The notes below the pieces were generated by a model that was not told where the DNA came from, ran no database searches, and saw nothing but the letters and a program-made list of their open reading frames with translations. Shown here in pieces: positions 1 through 8,679 of a DNA stretch of 64,000 nucleotides. This DNA comes from Portibacter marinus (lineage in GTDB: Bacteria > Bacteroidota > Bacteroidia > Chitinophagales > Saprospiraceae): contig NZ_JAJNKB010000001.1 of assembly GCF_021533195.1 (NCBI RefSeq), forward strand, positions 496,001 through 560,000, read 5' to 3'. Made by a program: the position numbers and the translations under genes. Every line of letters starts with the position of its first letter. Position 1 is the first letter of the stretch.

Positions 1-119
1 ATTAGTATAAATATTCAGTGCATTTCTCAACACCCAAGGTTTCTGAATAAAAATTTCTTTGTAAAAAATACTCCTGAGGATTTTTATTGATCTTCAGAAG
101 CTATTGCAGTGCAAATGAT

Positions 120-755
120 ATGAGCCTTAGGTCCAAAATTTTACTATCTGTACAAAACTCAGATTTAACTTCCTCATTGTCAAGATTAGAAGATCAGTTT
201 GAGATCGTAGAATTGAGAAATAACTCAAGATTACTCCAGAACGTAAGCTAGCATTTACCTGACTATCTTGTTTTTGACCACCAAAACTTTAATACAGCGC
301 TTTCCGAAATAGTCAAACTTAACAAGGTCGAGGATGCTCAAATACCCATTGTATTGATCTCTTCTTATAATGTACACTCCTATTATAGAGATAGAATGAC
401 ATGGGGCGTAAAGGGTTTTATATACGATGCCAATAGTCGAAAAGAATTTCAGATTTGTCTTCATGCAATTGAAGAAGGTGAAATTTATGTCAGCAATGAA
501 TTGCACAAAAGTTTCAAGTTGGATTTCAAAAATCCCGATAGTGCGGAGAGTCTGACCCCTTCTGAACTTAAAATCATATTGCTTATTAGTATGAATAGGA
601 CAACGCCTCAGATTGCCAATCAATTATTTATCTCTACAAAGACTGTAGAGAAACACCGAAGTAACATCAGTAAAAAACTGATGCTTTCAGGAAAAACCAA
701 TAGCCTATTGCTTTGGGCTAAAGAGAATTTGGTGGAACATAGCCACTATCAATAA
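120..755 (+). pseudogene. LuxR/NarL-type response regulator interrupted by an in-frame amber codon
   Basis: One reading frame runs from ATG at 120 to TAA at 753-755 (211 codons), broken only by TAG at 249-251 (codon 44). The C-terminal part is a clear LuxR-type helix-turn-helix (LTPSELKIILLI..., TPQIANQLFISTKTVEKHRSNI). The N-terminal part resembles a receiver domain: the stretch after the stop reads DYLVFD, where a phospho-acceptor Asp would sit, and later there is a GVKGFIYD segment typical of receivers. The usual acidic pair near the N-terminus is absent (SKILLSVQNSD), so the receiver was probably already divergent. The downstream ATG at 354 falls inside the receiver and would make a poor start. 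I read this as a recent nonsense mutation or a sequencing error; readthrough cannot be excluded. No partner histidine kinase lies next to it. Confidence 0.7.
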
Positions 756-780
756 AAAAAGGCCTCCATCTCTGGAAGCC
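754..780 (-). terminator. Intrinsic terminator for the patatin operon
   Basis: A hairpin at 761-780 (GGCCTCC / GGAAGCC, one mismatch, 6-nt loop) is followed on the minus strand by a run of seven T (complement of 754-760). It lies about 135 bp past the patatin stop. It also overlaps the end of the plus-strand regulator, but the T-run fits only minus-strand termination. Confidence 0.55.
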
Positions 781-914
781 ATACGCTTAAACCTTAAAAT
801 AGACCACAACTTTTTGTGCCTAACTTGTTATAATCAAATAACAACTAATTGCTGTTTATGTAGATGCAAGGACTATGCCACAATTGTATAAATCACTTAA
901 ATTTGCTAACGAAT

Positions 915-2594
915 TTATTGAGACCTTAAGGCAGAGGATTCTATTAAAAAATAAGGTTGGCTAACAAACTGATTCCAGTCTGAAATCAGTTGATCTCTCA
1001 AATCAGCTATTTTTGTTCTTTTCTCTTCTTCATACTGATAAAAATCAGAACTGCTTTCTAGTTCTAAGGTATACACTAGAAGGTTAAAGCACATATTAAA
1101 TTGGCCAGAAACCAACAACTTATCTAACATCTGATTAAGTACATCATCCTGAGTAAACCAAAGATTGGTACCAAATGACGCCGCATCATTGATGATTTCA
1201 GCTAAGGAATCACCTAGCAATTGATCGTAGGAAGCTTTGAAATCGGTCGGGCAATTAGGCAAAGCCTGGAGTTTGGCAATACTTTTCTTTAGATATTCAT
1301 CTGTCAACTCTTTGGATAAGTTAGAGATTCTCCTGTATTCGTAAACTTCAGACTCATAAATCTTGGCATAATTCAATCTTCTGATTTGTTTAAGAAAAAC
1401 ATCCTGTAGAAGTTTAAGAAGAGATTGGATCCGGTCCAGGACCAATGGTTCATACTCCCCTATCTTATAGTCTGTGAGATTGAGTCTGGTAAGATGATTA
1501 AAGTAAAACGAAGGAATTTTATCTTTGATCAGACTTCCCAGATCGTTTAGTCTCTTTTTAATTTGATAGCGAATCCATAGAAAAATGGTCAGAATGACTG
1601 TTGCCGCACTGACCAGACCAATACCGATTCCGGTGCCAATATTGTTTTCGAAACCAGAAATCCAGGCAATAATGACGGCCAGACAAGCTACTGCCACGAT
1701 CAGTAAAATAGCACCTAATGTAATACTGCGTATGCTTTTCAGATAAATCCTCAGATTTTTATTGCGAAAGCCTCTGGAAGGTTTAAGGGTTTCAAATGAA
1801 AATGGCGACATATCCGCTGATGATACATCTGAAATAATGATCAGGTCGTAGACCTTCCGCCTTCTTTTCTCACTCAGTAAGATAGCGTCGATCCCCTGAT
1901 TATCATAAATTCCACCATCCATAATGCCTACATCCTGAGGATATTTATCATCTTTCAACTCAGCTAGGGCGTTCGATCGCTCATGCATAAAATCTCCAGG
2001 AAATCCGATCGGCTCAAAGCCCCCTGGAAAACAAGAGGACGCAGCTATGACATCACTTAGCTTTACTTCCTCATGGGCCACTTTGGGAACCTTTACATAA
2101 TTATTTCCCATTACACCGTCATTCTGGAAGCGAAAATTGATGCCGTGATTGAACTCTGTAGCATTGAAAACGACCAATTCTAGATGAGAATTCATGTGAT
2201 CTGCGTCCAGTAAGTCAAAAGTGTTTCCTTCAGTGAAATGCTTGTCATATATCTCCGCAAAGGCATTGATCAGATTTCTTCTTTTGAACGGATTATCCCA
2301 CTGTCCCTCTCTTTTTAATTTGGACAGGCCTTCCTTAATTAAGTCCCTGGTCTTCAAGAGATGGATCAGCCCGTCGTAAATGGATTCGAAATTCCTCCCC
2401 TCTTCTTTTTGATAAGCATACATGACACCGGTAATGGTTCCGCCAGATACAGTAGAAATGGCTTTCACATTTTCAAGGAGACCTACCCGATGCAGGTAAG
2501 CCATAGCACCCAAATGAAATGAGGCCGCTCGATATCCACCTCCAGACATACAGAGTGCAATAGATTCAAATGGATTTTCAGGTAAGTTTTTCAT
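915..2594 (-). CDS. Patatin-like phospholipase with two membrane segments
   Basis: 559-residue protein of the patatin/RssA-like acyl hydrolase family, which uses a Ser-Asp dyad to cleave acyl esters of lipids. The oxyanion-hole motif SGGGYRA lies at residues 17-23. The nucleophile is Ser50 in TVSGG; the first Gly of the usual GxSxG is Thr48. The catalytic Asp is Asp226 in the DGG motif. Two adjacent hydrophobic segments (about 292-313 and 319-342) predict a membrane hairpin following the hydrolase domain, with a helical cytoplasmic C-terminal part of unknown role. The gene overlaps the upstream amidohydrolase by 4 bp (ATGA), which implies translational coupling. The family assignment is firm; the substrate is unknown. 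Confidence 0.85.
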   Translation of the reverse strand: MKNLPENPFESIALCMSGGGYRAASFHLGAMAYLHRVGLLENVKAISTVSGGTITGVMYAYQKEEGRNFESIYDGLIHLLKTRDLIKEGLSKLKREGQWDNPFKRRNLINAFAEIYDKHFTEGNTFDLLDADHMNSHLELVVFNATEFNHGINFRFQNDGVMGNNYVKVPKVAHEEVKLSDVIAASSCFPGGFEPIGFPGDFMHERSNALAELKDDKYPQDVGIMDGGIYDNQGIDAILLSEKRRRKVYDLIIISDVSSADMSPFSFETLKPSRGFRNKNLRIYLKSIRSITLGAILLIVAVACLAVIIAWISGFENNIGTGIGIGLVSAATVILTIFLWIRYQIKKRLNDLGSLIKDKIPSFYFNHLTRLNLTDYKIGEYEPLVLDRIQSLLKLLQDVFLKQIRRLNYAKIYESEVYEYRRISNLSKELTDEYLKKSIAKLQALPNCPTDFKASYDQLLGDSLAEIINDAASFGTNLWFTQDDVLNQMLDKLLVSGQFNMCFNLLVYTLELESSSDFYQYEEEKRTKIADLRDQLISDWNQFVSQPYFLIESSALRSQ

Positions 2595-3874
2595 AAGCCA
2601 AATATAAATTGATAAGGATTTACAGAGGTCAGCAAATGGTATCCCTCAGGATAATGGGCAAAACTTTCCTCCAGTTTTTTGATCAATTCTCTTGTACGCA
2701 CTTTCTCTACTTCTGTAAGGTAAAAGTCAGAGCCGAATAAAATCTTATTCTTATACTCCTCTTGTTTCATCATACCCCGAATCTTCTCCCTGTTCTTTTC
2801 ATCAAAATAAGCATAGGAAATATCTGCATAAACATGATCAAAATTCTTAATCATTTTGAGCGTCTTTACTACAAAATTTGTTGGATCCCTCCTGTTTTTA
2901 TTGAATTTTTCCCATTCTTCATTATCCCCAAAGTGAGCCAAATTCAACTTAAGTTTAGGAAACTGCCTGGCTATCTTCTCCCAGTGCAATGGATCGAGAA
3001 AAATAGATTTCATGGCCTCTTTGGAAGGTACATTAACTACCTTTTTAGAATCTGTCAACACGTTATTGGGAAATTTGCGCTGACCAATCTCAACTTTTCT
3101 GCTGTTCGTACGTGTCCGAAGTCCACCGCAATGCGTAGTAACAGGAATGGATTTTTTTTCGCAGATTTCATAAATGTCCAGTAAGATCGGATCAAGAGGT
3201 GAATAACCCAGGCTGGGATATAATTTGACGCCGATAAACGGAGCACGATCATTCAATTCTTGAATGCCGGTCTGGTTATAGTCCTTTCTGAATGCTGAAA
3301 TAAAATATTCGTATGCTTTTGGATTGTTTGGGTCAATGGCAATGAACGGAAGAATGGTTTGACGGTATTGGTACCGTTTACCTGTATTGAGTAATGAAGT
3401 CTGTAAAGGCAGTATTCGAAGAAATTGTTCTAATTGTGTTTTGTAATTGAAGACCGGGGCCCCTGAAATGCCTCGTTCCATATCCATAGCCAGATTGACA
3501 ATGAACAGCTTGGGTGCAATCGACTTTTGATCAAAATAGCGATCATAGACTGAAATTAGATTCTCGATCACCTTTTCAGGATCTCTTAATCCTAAGAATC
3601 TTCCCAAATTGGGGTTCAACAATGCTGTAAGATTGACTTTATCTTGATTGCTAACCCAATTTAAAAGTTTAATAAAGTCTTTGGGAATATGATCTATGGA
3701 AAAGGAATGGGCGTGAACGTCGAAAAAAGAGTGATTAGGTCGCGTAATGTGGGGATCATCAAATACATAACTTTTCAAAGGTTCTTCTACCCTATTTTTA
3801 ATGTGATCTTCAATAAGGCTGGCCTCTTGCAAAAACTCAGTACGTGAAATGGTCTGATCTGGTTTTCGAAGCAT
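2591..3874 (-). CDS. Amidohydrolase-superfamily (Amidohydrolase_2-like) metal hydrolase
   Basis: With the start at ATG 3874 (MLRKPDQ), the protein has 427 residues. A longer reading frame to 3922 would begin with GTG inside a hairpin and is unlikely. The TIM-barrel metal-site pattern is visible: HAH at 54-56, His248 in VTTHCGG, His314 in LAHFGD and Asp383 in FGSDF. This matches the Amidohydrolase_2 branch (PF04909), which contains decarboxylases and hydrolases. There is no signal peptide. It is the first gene of a two-gene unit with the patatin (ATGA overlap), so the two enzymes may act on one substrate or form a complex. A terminator-like hairpin sits directly before the start codon. The substrate cannot be predicted. 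Confidence 0.8.
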   Translation of the reverse strand: MLRKPDQTISRTEFLQEASLIEDHIKNRVEEPLKSYVFDDPHITRPNHSFFDVHAHSFSIDHIPKDFIKLLNWVSNQDKVNLTALLNPNLGRFLGLRDPEKVIENLISVYDRYFDQKSIAPKLFIVNLAMDMERGISGAPVFNYKTQLEQFLRILPLQTSLLNTGKRYQYRQTILPFIAIDPNNPKAYEYFISAFRKDYNQTGIQELNDRAPFIGVKLYPSLGYSPLDPILLDIYEICEKKSIPVTTHCGGLRTRTNSRKVEIGQRKFPNNVLTDSKKVVNVPSKEAMKSIFLDPLHWEKIARQFPKLKLNLAHFGDNEEWEKFNKNRRDPTNFVVKTLKMIKNFDHVYADISYAYFDEKNREKIRGMMKQEEYKNKILFGSDFYLTEVEKVRTRELIKKLEESFAHYPEGYHLLTSVNPYQFIFGL

Positions 3875-3878
3875 GTAC

Positions 3879-3933
3879 AAAAAATTTAGAGTTAGTGTAT
3901 CGTAGCAACAGATTGCTAACACTAACTCTAAAT
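3879..3933 (-). terminator. Long hairpin with T-run immediately upstream of the amidohydrolase start
   Basis: A perfect 15-bp inverted repeat (arms 3884-3898 and 3919-3933) encloses a second stem (TAGCAA 3903-3908 / TTGCTA 3913-3918, loop CAGA). On the minus strand it is followed by six T (3884-3879). It fits an intrinsic terminator for the alpha/beta hydrolase that ends at 3954. It finishes only about 5 nt before the next ATG, so it could also be a leader attenuator or an operator. Confidence 0.7.
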
Positions 3934-3953
3934 ATATGAAAAATTAATGTTTC

Positions 3954-4787
3954 TTATTTCTTCAGAAAAGAGATCAATATTTCATTTAATTTATCTCTAT
4001 GTGTCAAATTCAAGCCGTGTGGACCATCATCAAAAACATGGTATTCATTATCAGGAATACCTTCTGAAGCCTGCTTTCCGGCCGTATCAATGGGTACAAT
4101 CTGGTCAGTATCTCCGTGAACGATTAAAGTAGGCACATTGACATTAGTCATTTCATCTCTGAAGTCAGTAGTTGCCCATGCTTCCGCACTTTTAATGGTC
4201 GCTCTGGGAGAGGCATATGATGCAATAGACCAATCGTAGTGTAAGGCTTGTTTGCTTACTTTTTCATTATTGTCTTCATAGTTATAGAAATTCTTATGAA
4301 ATCCTTCAAGGAACCCAACTCTATCATTTTTCAATGCCGACATGATATCGTTCAATGCCTCCTCCGGAACTCCCTCAGGATTGTCGCTTTTCTTAGCCAC
4401 TATAGGAATGATCGAACTGATTAAAGCTGCTTTGGAAATACGGTCATCACCATAATCCGTGAAGTATCTCACCACTTCACCTCCGCCCATTGAAAATCCA
4501 ACAATGGTCACATCATTCAGATCCAATTGTGTTATAAGCTCTCTTAAATCAGAAGTTAAACTTGAATAGTCATAACCACCCCATGGTGCGGAAGATATTC
4601 CAAATCCCCGTCTGTCATAAGCAATGCATCTGAATCCTGCCTCTACGATCGCTGACACCTGCCCTTCCCATGCTCGGTGGCTTAAAGGCCAACCGTGGAT
4701 TAAAATAACAGGTTTTCCACTTCCGTAATCTTTATAATGAATATCTACAGGTTCTTTAGCGTTTCTCTTGTTTGTAATAAATGGCAT
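3954..4787 (-). CDS. Alpha/beta hydrolase, arylesterase / non-heme chloroperoxidase-like
   Basis: 277-residue alpha/beta-hydrolase-fold enzyme, the usual length for the bacterial arylesterase/perhydrolase group. The oxyanion motif HGWP is at 31-34, the nucleophile Ser99 is in GFSMGGGE, the acid is Asp228 in HGDTDQIVP, and the base is His257 in DGPHGLN. Members hydrolyse aryl esters, and many also catalyse perhydrolysis, which led to the name non-heme haloperoxidase; no cofactor is needed. There is no signal peptide, so it is cytoplasmic. It is separated from the upstream GNAT gene by 105 bp and followed by a strong hairpin, so it is probably a single-gene transcript. The family is certain; the physiological substrate is unknown. 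Confidence 0.88.
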   Translation of the reverse strand: MPFITNKRNAKEPVDIHYKDYGSGKPVILIHGWPLSHRAWEGQVSAIVEAGFRCIAYDRRGFGISSAPWGGYDYSSLTSDLRELITQLDLNDVTIVGFSMGGGEVVRYFTDYGDDRISKAALISSIIPIVAKKSDNPEGVPEEALNDIMSALKNDRVGFLEGFHKNFYNYEDNNEKVSKQALHYDWSIASYASPRATIKSAEAWATTDFRDEMTNVNVPTLIVHGDTDQIVPIDTAGKQASEGIPDNEYHVFDDGPHGLNLTHRDKLNEILISFLKK

Positions 4788-4892
4788 ATATTTTTTTATT
4801 TTCCTACAGAGAATATACTGCCATTGTTCGCTTTCTTTCCACTACTTGCCTTGACACAAAGTCATTATCATCGCTTTATTTATCAATTTATA

Positions 4893-5435
4893 CTAAACCT
4901 CCTGAATCTTTGCATAAAGGTAGGCATCCAGTAAGGCGTCATGCTTAATAAATCTTGCTTTTCTGAGACCCTCACGCTCAAAACCTGCTTTCTCCAGCGC
5001 TTTCATTGAATAGATATTGTCAACGAAAACATTGGCCTCAATTCTGAAGAGATTCTTTTCAGCAAATCCAATTTCAGCAATCTTCTCAATCGCGGCAGTT
5101 GAAATACCTTTTCTTCGATGAGTGGCGCCTAACCAATATCCAATTTCAGCAATATGCGAAGTTTCGCCATAGACATAGAGAAACCCAATACCCCCTATCA
5201 TCTCCCCTTTATATCTGATTGCATATTGGCCTACATGTCCGAAGCGATCTTCAAATCCCCGGCACAACTCCAGAAATTGATCTGCATCTTTGTCAAAATA
5301 AGGATAGGGTACCTGCAGCGTGTTCTCATAAATGGCCTTGTCATTAATATGTTTGACTATCGAAGCCTTGTCAGAATCGCGAATTTCTGTTAGTGCCAAT
5401 TGAGCTGTAATGGGATATGAAGCCGTCAACTTCAT
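4893..5435 (-). CDS. GNAT N-acetyltransferase, RimJ/RimL type
   Basis: 180-residue acetyltransferase of the Acetyltransf_3 / RimJ-RimL-like group, which transfers an acetyl group from acetyl-CoA to an amine. The acetyl-CoA pyrophosphate-binding loop RRKGISTA is at 107-114. The family signature continues with IEANVFVDNIYSMKALEKAGF and a C-terminal beta strand. The start codon overlaps the stop of the upstream isoaspartyl peptidase by one base (TAATG), so it is translationally coupled as the third gene of the acyltransferase-peptidase-GNAT unit. The acceptor substrate, protein or small molecule, cannot be judged from sequence. Confidence 0.85.
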   Translation of the reverse strand: MKLTASYPITAQLALTEIRDSDKASIVKHINDKAIYENTLQVPYPYFDKDADQFLELCRGFEDRFGHVGQYAIRYKGEMIGGIGFLYVYGETSHIAEIGYWLGATHRRKGISTAAIEKIAEIGFAEKNLFRIEANVFVDNIYSMKALEKAGFEREGLRKARFIKHDALLDAYLYAKIQEV

Positions 5436-6487
5436 TATTCATCTTTGTAAATCTTGACTACTTTTTGTGTAGGAGTAACGTATCCTCGGTACATTCCTTC
5501 AGAGTTGAAAGGCATCGCTATATTGCCATCTTTATCAAGGGCCACAACGCCACCACTGCCGCCTTTTTCAACTAATTTTTGATTGATAATATATTCTCCT
5601 GCTTCTTCTAAAGTGGAACCTTTGTATTCCATCATCGCTGCTATGTCTCTGGCTACCGTATAGCGGATAAAATACTCACCGTGGCCCGTCGCAGATACAC
5701 CACAACTCGTATTGTCAGCAAAAGTTCCAGCACCAATTATAGGAGCATCTCCTATACGGTTGTACCTCTTATTGGTCATTCCTCCGGTGGATGTCCCTGC
5801 ACAGATATTGCCTTCTTTATCCAATGCCACTGCTCCCACGGTTCCATATTTATAATCTTCATTCAGAACCTGTATTTCATAGCCCATGTCCTCCTCATTT
5901 TCTTTTGCCTTTTGCAGTGACTTCCATCTTCGTTCCGTCTTAAAATAGGAAGGATCAACGATTTCAAGCCCTTGCTTCTTAGAAAATTCCTCAGCTCCTT
6001 TTCCTGTCAGCATTACATGCTCTGATTTTTCCATGACTGCTCGAGCAGCATTGATCGGATTTCTGACGTTCGTTACACCTCCAATGGCTCCTGCATTCTG
6101 ATCCTTTCCATACATGATACTGGCATCCAATTCATTCAGACCAGCGTTGGTAAAGACTGCCCCTTTACCTGCATTAAAAAGCGGCGAATCCTCCATAAAG
6201 TTGATGGTCTTTTGTACGGCGTCTATACTTGATCCACCCTCTGCAAGTACCTTTTGACCTATCTCCAATGCTTGTGTCAATGCATCTCTGTACTCTTTGT
6301 CTTTTTCCTCAGTCATGTTTTTCCGTAAAATGGTACCTGCACCACCGTGAATGACCATTGCATATTCAGGCCTTTCTGCTTTGGAGGACGCTACAGCAGT
6401 CTGTTCTTCAGTATTGCATGAAAAAAAACATAACATTGCTAGAAAAAAAATCAATATCTTATTCATATTTACTTGCTTTTGAATCAT
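5435..6487 (-). CDS. Isoaspartyl peptidase / L-asparaginase lipoprotein (Ntn hydrolase)
   Basis: 350-residue type-2 asparaginase family protein. The precursor is cleaved before Thr216 (YGTVGAVALD), which becomes the N-terminal nucleophile of the beta subunit; downstream GTSTGG and the glycine-rich GGSGGVVALD are also typical. An N-terminal lipoprotein signal (ILIFFLAMLCFFSC, lipid-anchored Cys24) places it in the envelope, where it would degrade isoaspartyl dipeptides or asparagine. The start at 6487 forms an ATGA overlap with the upstream acyltransferase; an alternative ATG seven codons later (MNKILIFF, 6466) gives a more standard signal peptide. It sits between the acyltransferase and GNAT genes in an overlapping operon. 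Confidence 0.9.
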   Translation of the reverse strand: MIQKQVNMNKILIFFLAMLCFFSCNTEEQTAVASSKAERPEYAMVIHGGAGTILRKNMTEEKDKEYRDALTQALEIGQKVLAEGGSSIDAVQKTINFMEDSPLFNAGKGAVFTNAGLNELDASIMYGKDQNAGAIGGVTNVRNPINAARAVMEKSEHVMLTGKGAEEFSKKQGLEIVDPSYFKTERRWKSLQKAKENEEDMGYEIQVLNEDYKYGTVGAVALDKEGNICAGTSTGGMTNKRYNRIGDAPIIGAGTFADNTSCGVSATGHGEYFIRYTVARDIAAMMEYKGSTLEEAGEYIINQKLVEKGGSGGVVALDKDGNIAMPFNSEGMYRGYVTPTQKVVKIYKDE

Positions 6488-7716
6488 TTTGAATTGCGAA
6501 TCTTACCTATAGCATCAACCCCCTGCTTGATAAGGAGCGTAACTTTTTGTTCACCCATTTCTCTATGCAATTTAAACGTTTCCCAGATGCTTACCAAATA
6601 ATCACGACCAAGGAGTGCCAACAAACCCAACATCGGTAAAAAGAAAACTAATAATCCATACCAATGGTAGTAATAAATCAGGATCACAAGTACAACGGGA
6701 AATAAAATCATATATAATCCTAGTGAAGCTGCAATGGAAACGGAGGCTAGAAATTCCGGCTCTCTCACATATTTTTTTCGCATATAAATGCCGAATAAAA
6801 CCGGAATAGCATTCATACTTAGCAAGAGCATCACAGGAAAAAAAATCACAGTTGCCATGAGGAAATCAAGGACATTAAGCCGCTTTCGAATGGGCTTATC
6901 AATGACCGGGGCTTCCTCAATGATCTGTTGATTATCCACGTTGAGGCTTTTGCTGATCAGTCTTTCCTGAGCAAACTTTTCAGGTGAATCTTGCGTGACT
7001 CTAATGCTGGAACCAACCTTCTTCTCCCATTGACCTAAAGCCAATGCCTTGTCCAAAGTTTTCTCTTCTACGCCTTTGTTCAGTACCAAAAGCAAACTGG
7101 ACAATTCTTGCTGGATCTTCCTGGTGAGATCTGTAACTGCTTTTCTAACATCATAATCGTCAGAAGGCAGAACCGGAGTAATCGGCTCACCTATATTGAT
7201 GTTGACATAAGATCGCCAGCGATTCGGAGCAGAGTAATTGATACCGATCGGTATAATTTTTAAATTCAATTCAGGGTATAGTTCCATGGTCTCCAAAGAC
7301 ATCCTCGCTGCACCTTTTTTAAGTGGTCTGAGGTACTTTACTTGTTTGGTACTTGCTTCCGGAAAAATCAGTACTGCCCCACCCTTCGACAATTTTTCAT
7401 AAGTCATGGACATTACACTTTTATTATCTCGCAACTTCTCATAACCATCTCGAAACCGATAAATAGGGATTTGATTGGTGGCTATCAGAATTTTTTTCAG
7501 CAAAGGTCTTTCAAAAAGATCTCCACGAACTAGAAAATGCAAAGTCCGGGGAAGAAAACAAGCCAATAGACAAGGTTCAATGAATCCTGTAGGGTGGTTG
7601 CTGCAAATGATCACAGGATCATCTTTCGGCATATGCTCAAGGCCATTGATGGTAATACTTCTAAAGTACGCCTTTAAAGCAATTCGTGTCAGTGGTCTTA
7701 GTATATAATACAGCAT
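6484..7716 (-). CDS. PlsC-like lysophospholipid acyltransferase with C-terminal membrane domain
   Basis: 410 residues. The N-terminal half is a 1-acyl-glycerol-3-phosphate acyltransferase-type domain: catalytic motif SNHPTGFIEP with His41, substrate motif FPEAS at 118-122, and the third block KIIPIGINY. The motif has Glu47 where Bacteroidota relatives usually have Asp. The C-terminal part (about 270-375) contains several hydrophobic segments (FLMATVIFFPVMLLL, SLGLYMILFPVVLVILIYYY), so it is anchored in the inner membrane. The likely role is acylation of lysophospholipids or a related glycerolipid. It is the first gene of the unit with the peptidase (4-bp overlap) and GNAT, and is divergent from miaA. 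Confidence 0.82.
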   Translation of the reverse strand: MLYYILRPLTRIALKAYFRSITINGLEHMPKDDPVIICSNHPTGFIEPCLLACFLPRTLHFLVRGDLFERPLLKKILIATNQIPIYRFRDGYEKLRDNKSVMSMTYEKLSKGGAVLIFPEASTKQVKYLRPLKKGAARMSLETMELYPELNLKIIPIGINYSAPNRWRSYVNINIGEPITPVLPSDDYDVRKAVTDLTRKIQQELSSLLLVLNKGVEEKTLDKALALGQWEKKVGSSIRVTQDSPEKFAQERLISKSLNVDNQQIIEEAPVIDKPIRKRLNVLDFLMATVIFFPVMLLLSMNAIPVLFGIYMRKKYVREPEFLASVSIAASLGLYMILFPVVLVILIYYYHWYGLLVFFLPMLGLLALLGRDYLVSIWETFKLHREMGEQKVTLLIKQGVDAIGKIRNSK

Positions 7717-7796
7717 TTAACTTATTATTGCACAATGATAATAAAATGATCTTTATGTGCATGGCAATGCTATTACAGACGTAAAAGATTTCAATA

Positions 7797-8669
7797 TTGG
7801 AGCAGAAAAATAAGGAACTTATTGTGATTACCGGGCCTACTGCGGTTGGAAAAACAGAAGTCGTTTTACAATTGGCCGAGGAAAAAAAACTAGAAGTCAT
7901 TTCTTGTGATAGCAGACAGTTCTACAGAGAAATGAATATTGGAACAGCCAAGCCAAGTCCTACTGAACTGGTAAGAGTACCACATCATTTTGTGAACGCC
8001 CTATCCATTCATGATTCTTATTCTGCTGGTGACTTTGAAAAGGATGGTTTGAGGGTTTTAGGTCAATGTTTTCGTAGAAACGATCAAGTGATATTGACCG
8101 GAGGATCGGGTTTGTATATAACTGCCATCTGTCAGGGATTTAATAAATTTCCGGAAGTACCAAAATCCATTATACAGGAACTGGAACGTAAATCACTGAA
8201 AGAGCTTCAGGAAATGTTGGTAGTTAAAGATCCCGATTATTATTCCAGGGTGGATACCCAAAACGATCGACGCTTGGTAAGAGCTTTGAGCATCATCAAG
8301 GTCTCAGGTCGATCATTTACCTCTTTTGTTCAACAAAACTTAGAACAGCGCCCGTTTAGTATAAAGTATATTGTATTGAACAGGCCGCGCGAAATTCTGT
8401 ATCAAAGAATTAATGAACGTGTTGACCTTATGCTAGAGCATGGCTTATTACAGGAGGCCAGAGAATTATACCCACATAAGCATTTGAAATCATTACAGAC
8501 TGTGGGCTATCAGGAATTGTTTCAGCACTTTGACGGTTTGATTTCGTTAGAGGAAGCAGTGAGACTGATCAAAAGAAATTCCAGGCGGTACGCCAAAAGG
8601 CAATTGACATGGTTTCGAAAACTGGAAGGTGCCGTTTGGCAGCATCCCAAAGAGCAGATTAAAATATAA
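7797..8669 (+). CDS. miaA: tRNA dimethylallyltransferase MiaA
   Basis: 290-residue enzyme that transfers a dimethylallyl group to N6 of A37 in tRNAs reading UNN codons. It has the P-loop GPTAVGKT at 13-20, the SCDSRQFYREMNIGTAKPS block at 36-54, TGGSGLY, and a C-terminal RRYAKRQLTWFRK segment. The only start consistent with the conserved N-terminus is TTG at 7797: the upstream ATGs in this frame run into a stop. The length is slightly below the usual 300-310. It is followed 10 bp later by the thioesterase gene, so they probably share a transcript. The upstream region is shared with the divergent acyltransferase. Confidence 0.95.
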   Translation: MEQKNKELIVITGPTAVGKTEVVLQLAEEKKLEVISCDSRQFYREMNIGTAKPSPTELVRVPHHFVNALSIHDSYSAGDFEKDGLRVLGQCFRRNDQVILTGGSGLYITAICQGFNKFPEVPKSIIQELERKSLKELQEMLVVKDPDYYSRVDTQNDRRLVRALSIIKVSGRSFTSFVQQNLEQRPFSIKYIVLNRPREILYQRINERVDLMLEHGLLQEARELYPHKHLKSLQTVGYQELFQHFDGLISLEEAVRLIKRNSRRYAKRQLTWFRKLEGAVWQHPKEQIKI

Positions 8670-8679
8670 ATCAGATCAC

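Noticed and set aside
354-755. Independent 133-residue LuxR protein starting at 354
   Set aside because: The upstream frame to 120 continues the receiver domain, so 354 is an internal Met of an interrupted gene rather than a natural start.
3875-3922. 16-codon N-terminal extension of the amidohydrolase
   Set aside because: It begins with GTG in the middle of a strong hairpin and encodes a Cys-rich non-conserved-looking stretch.
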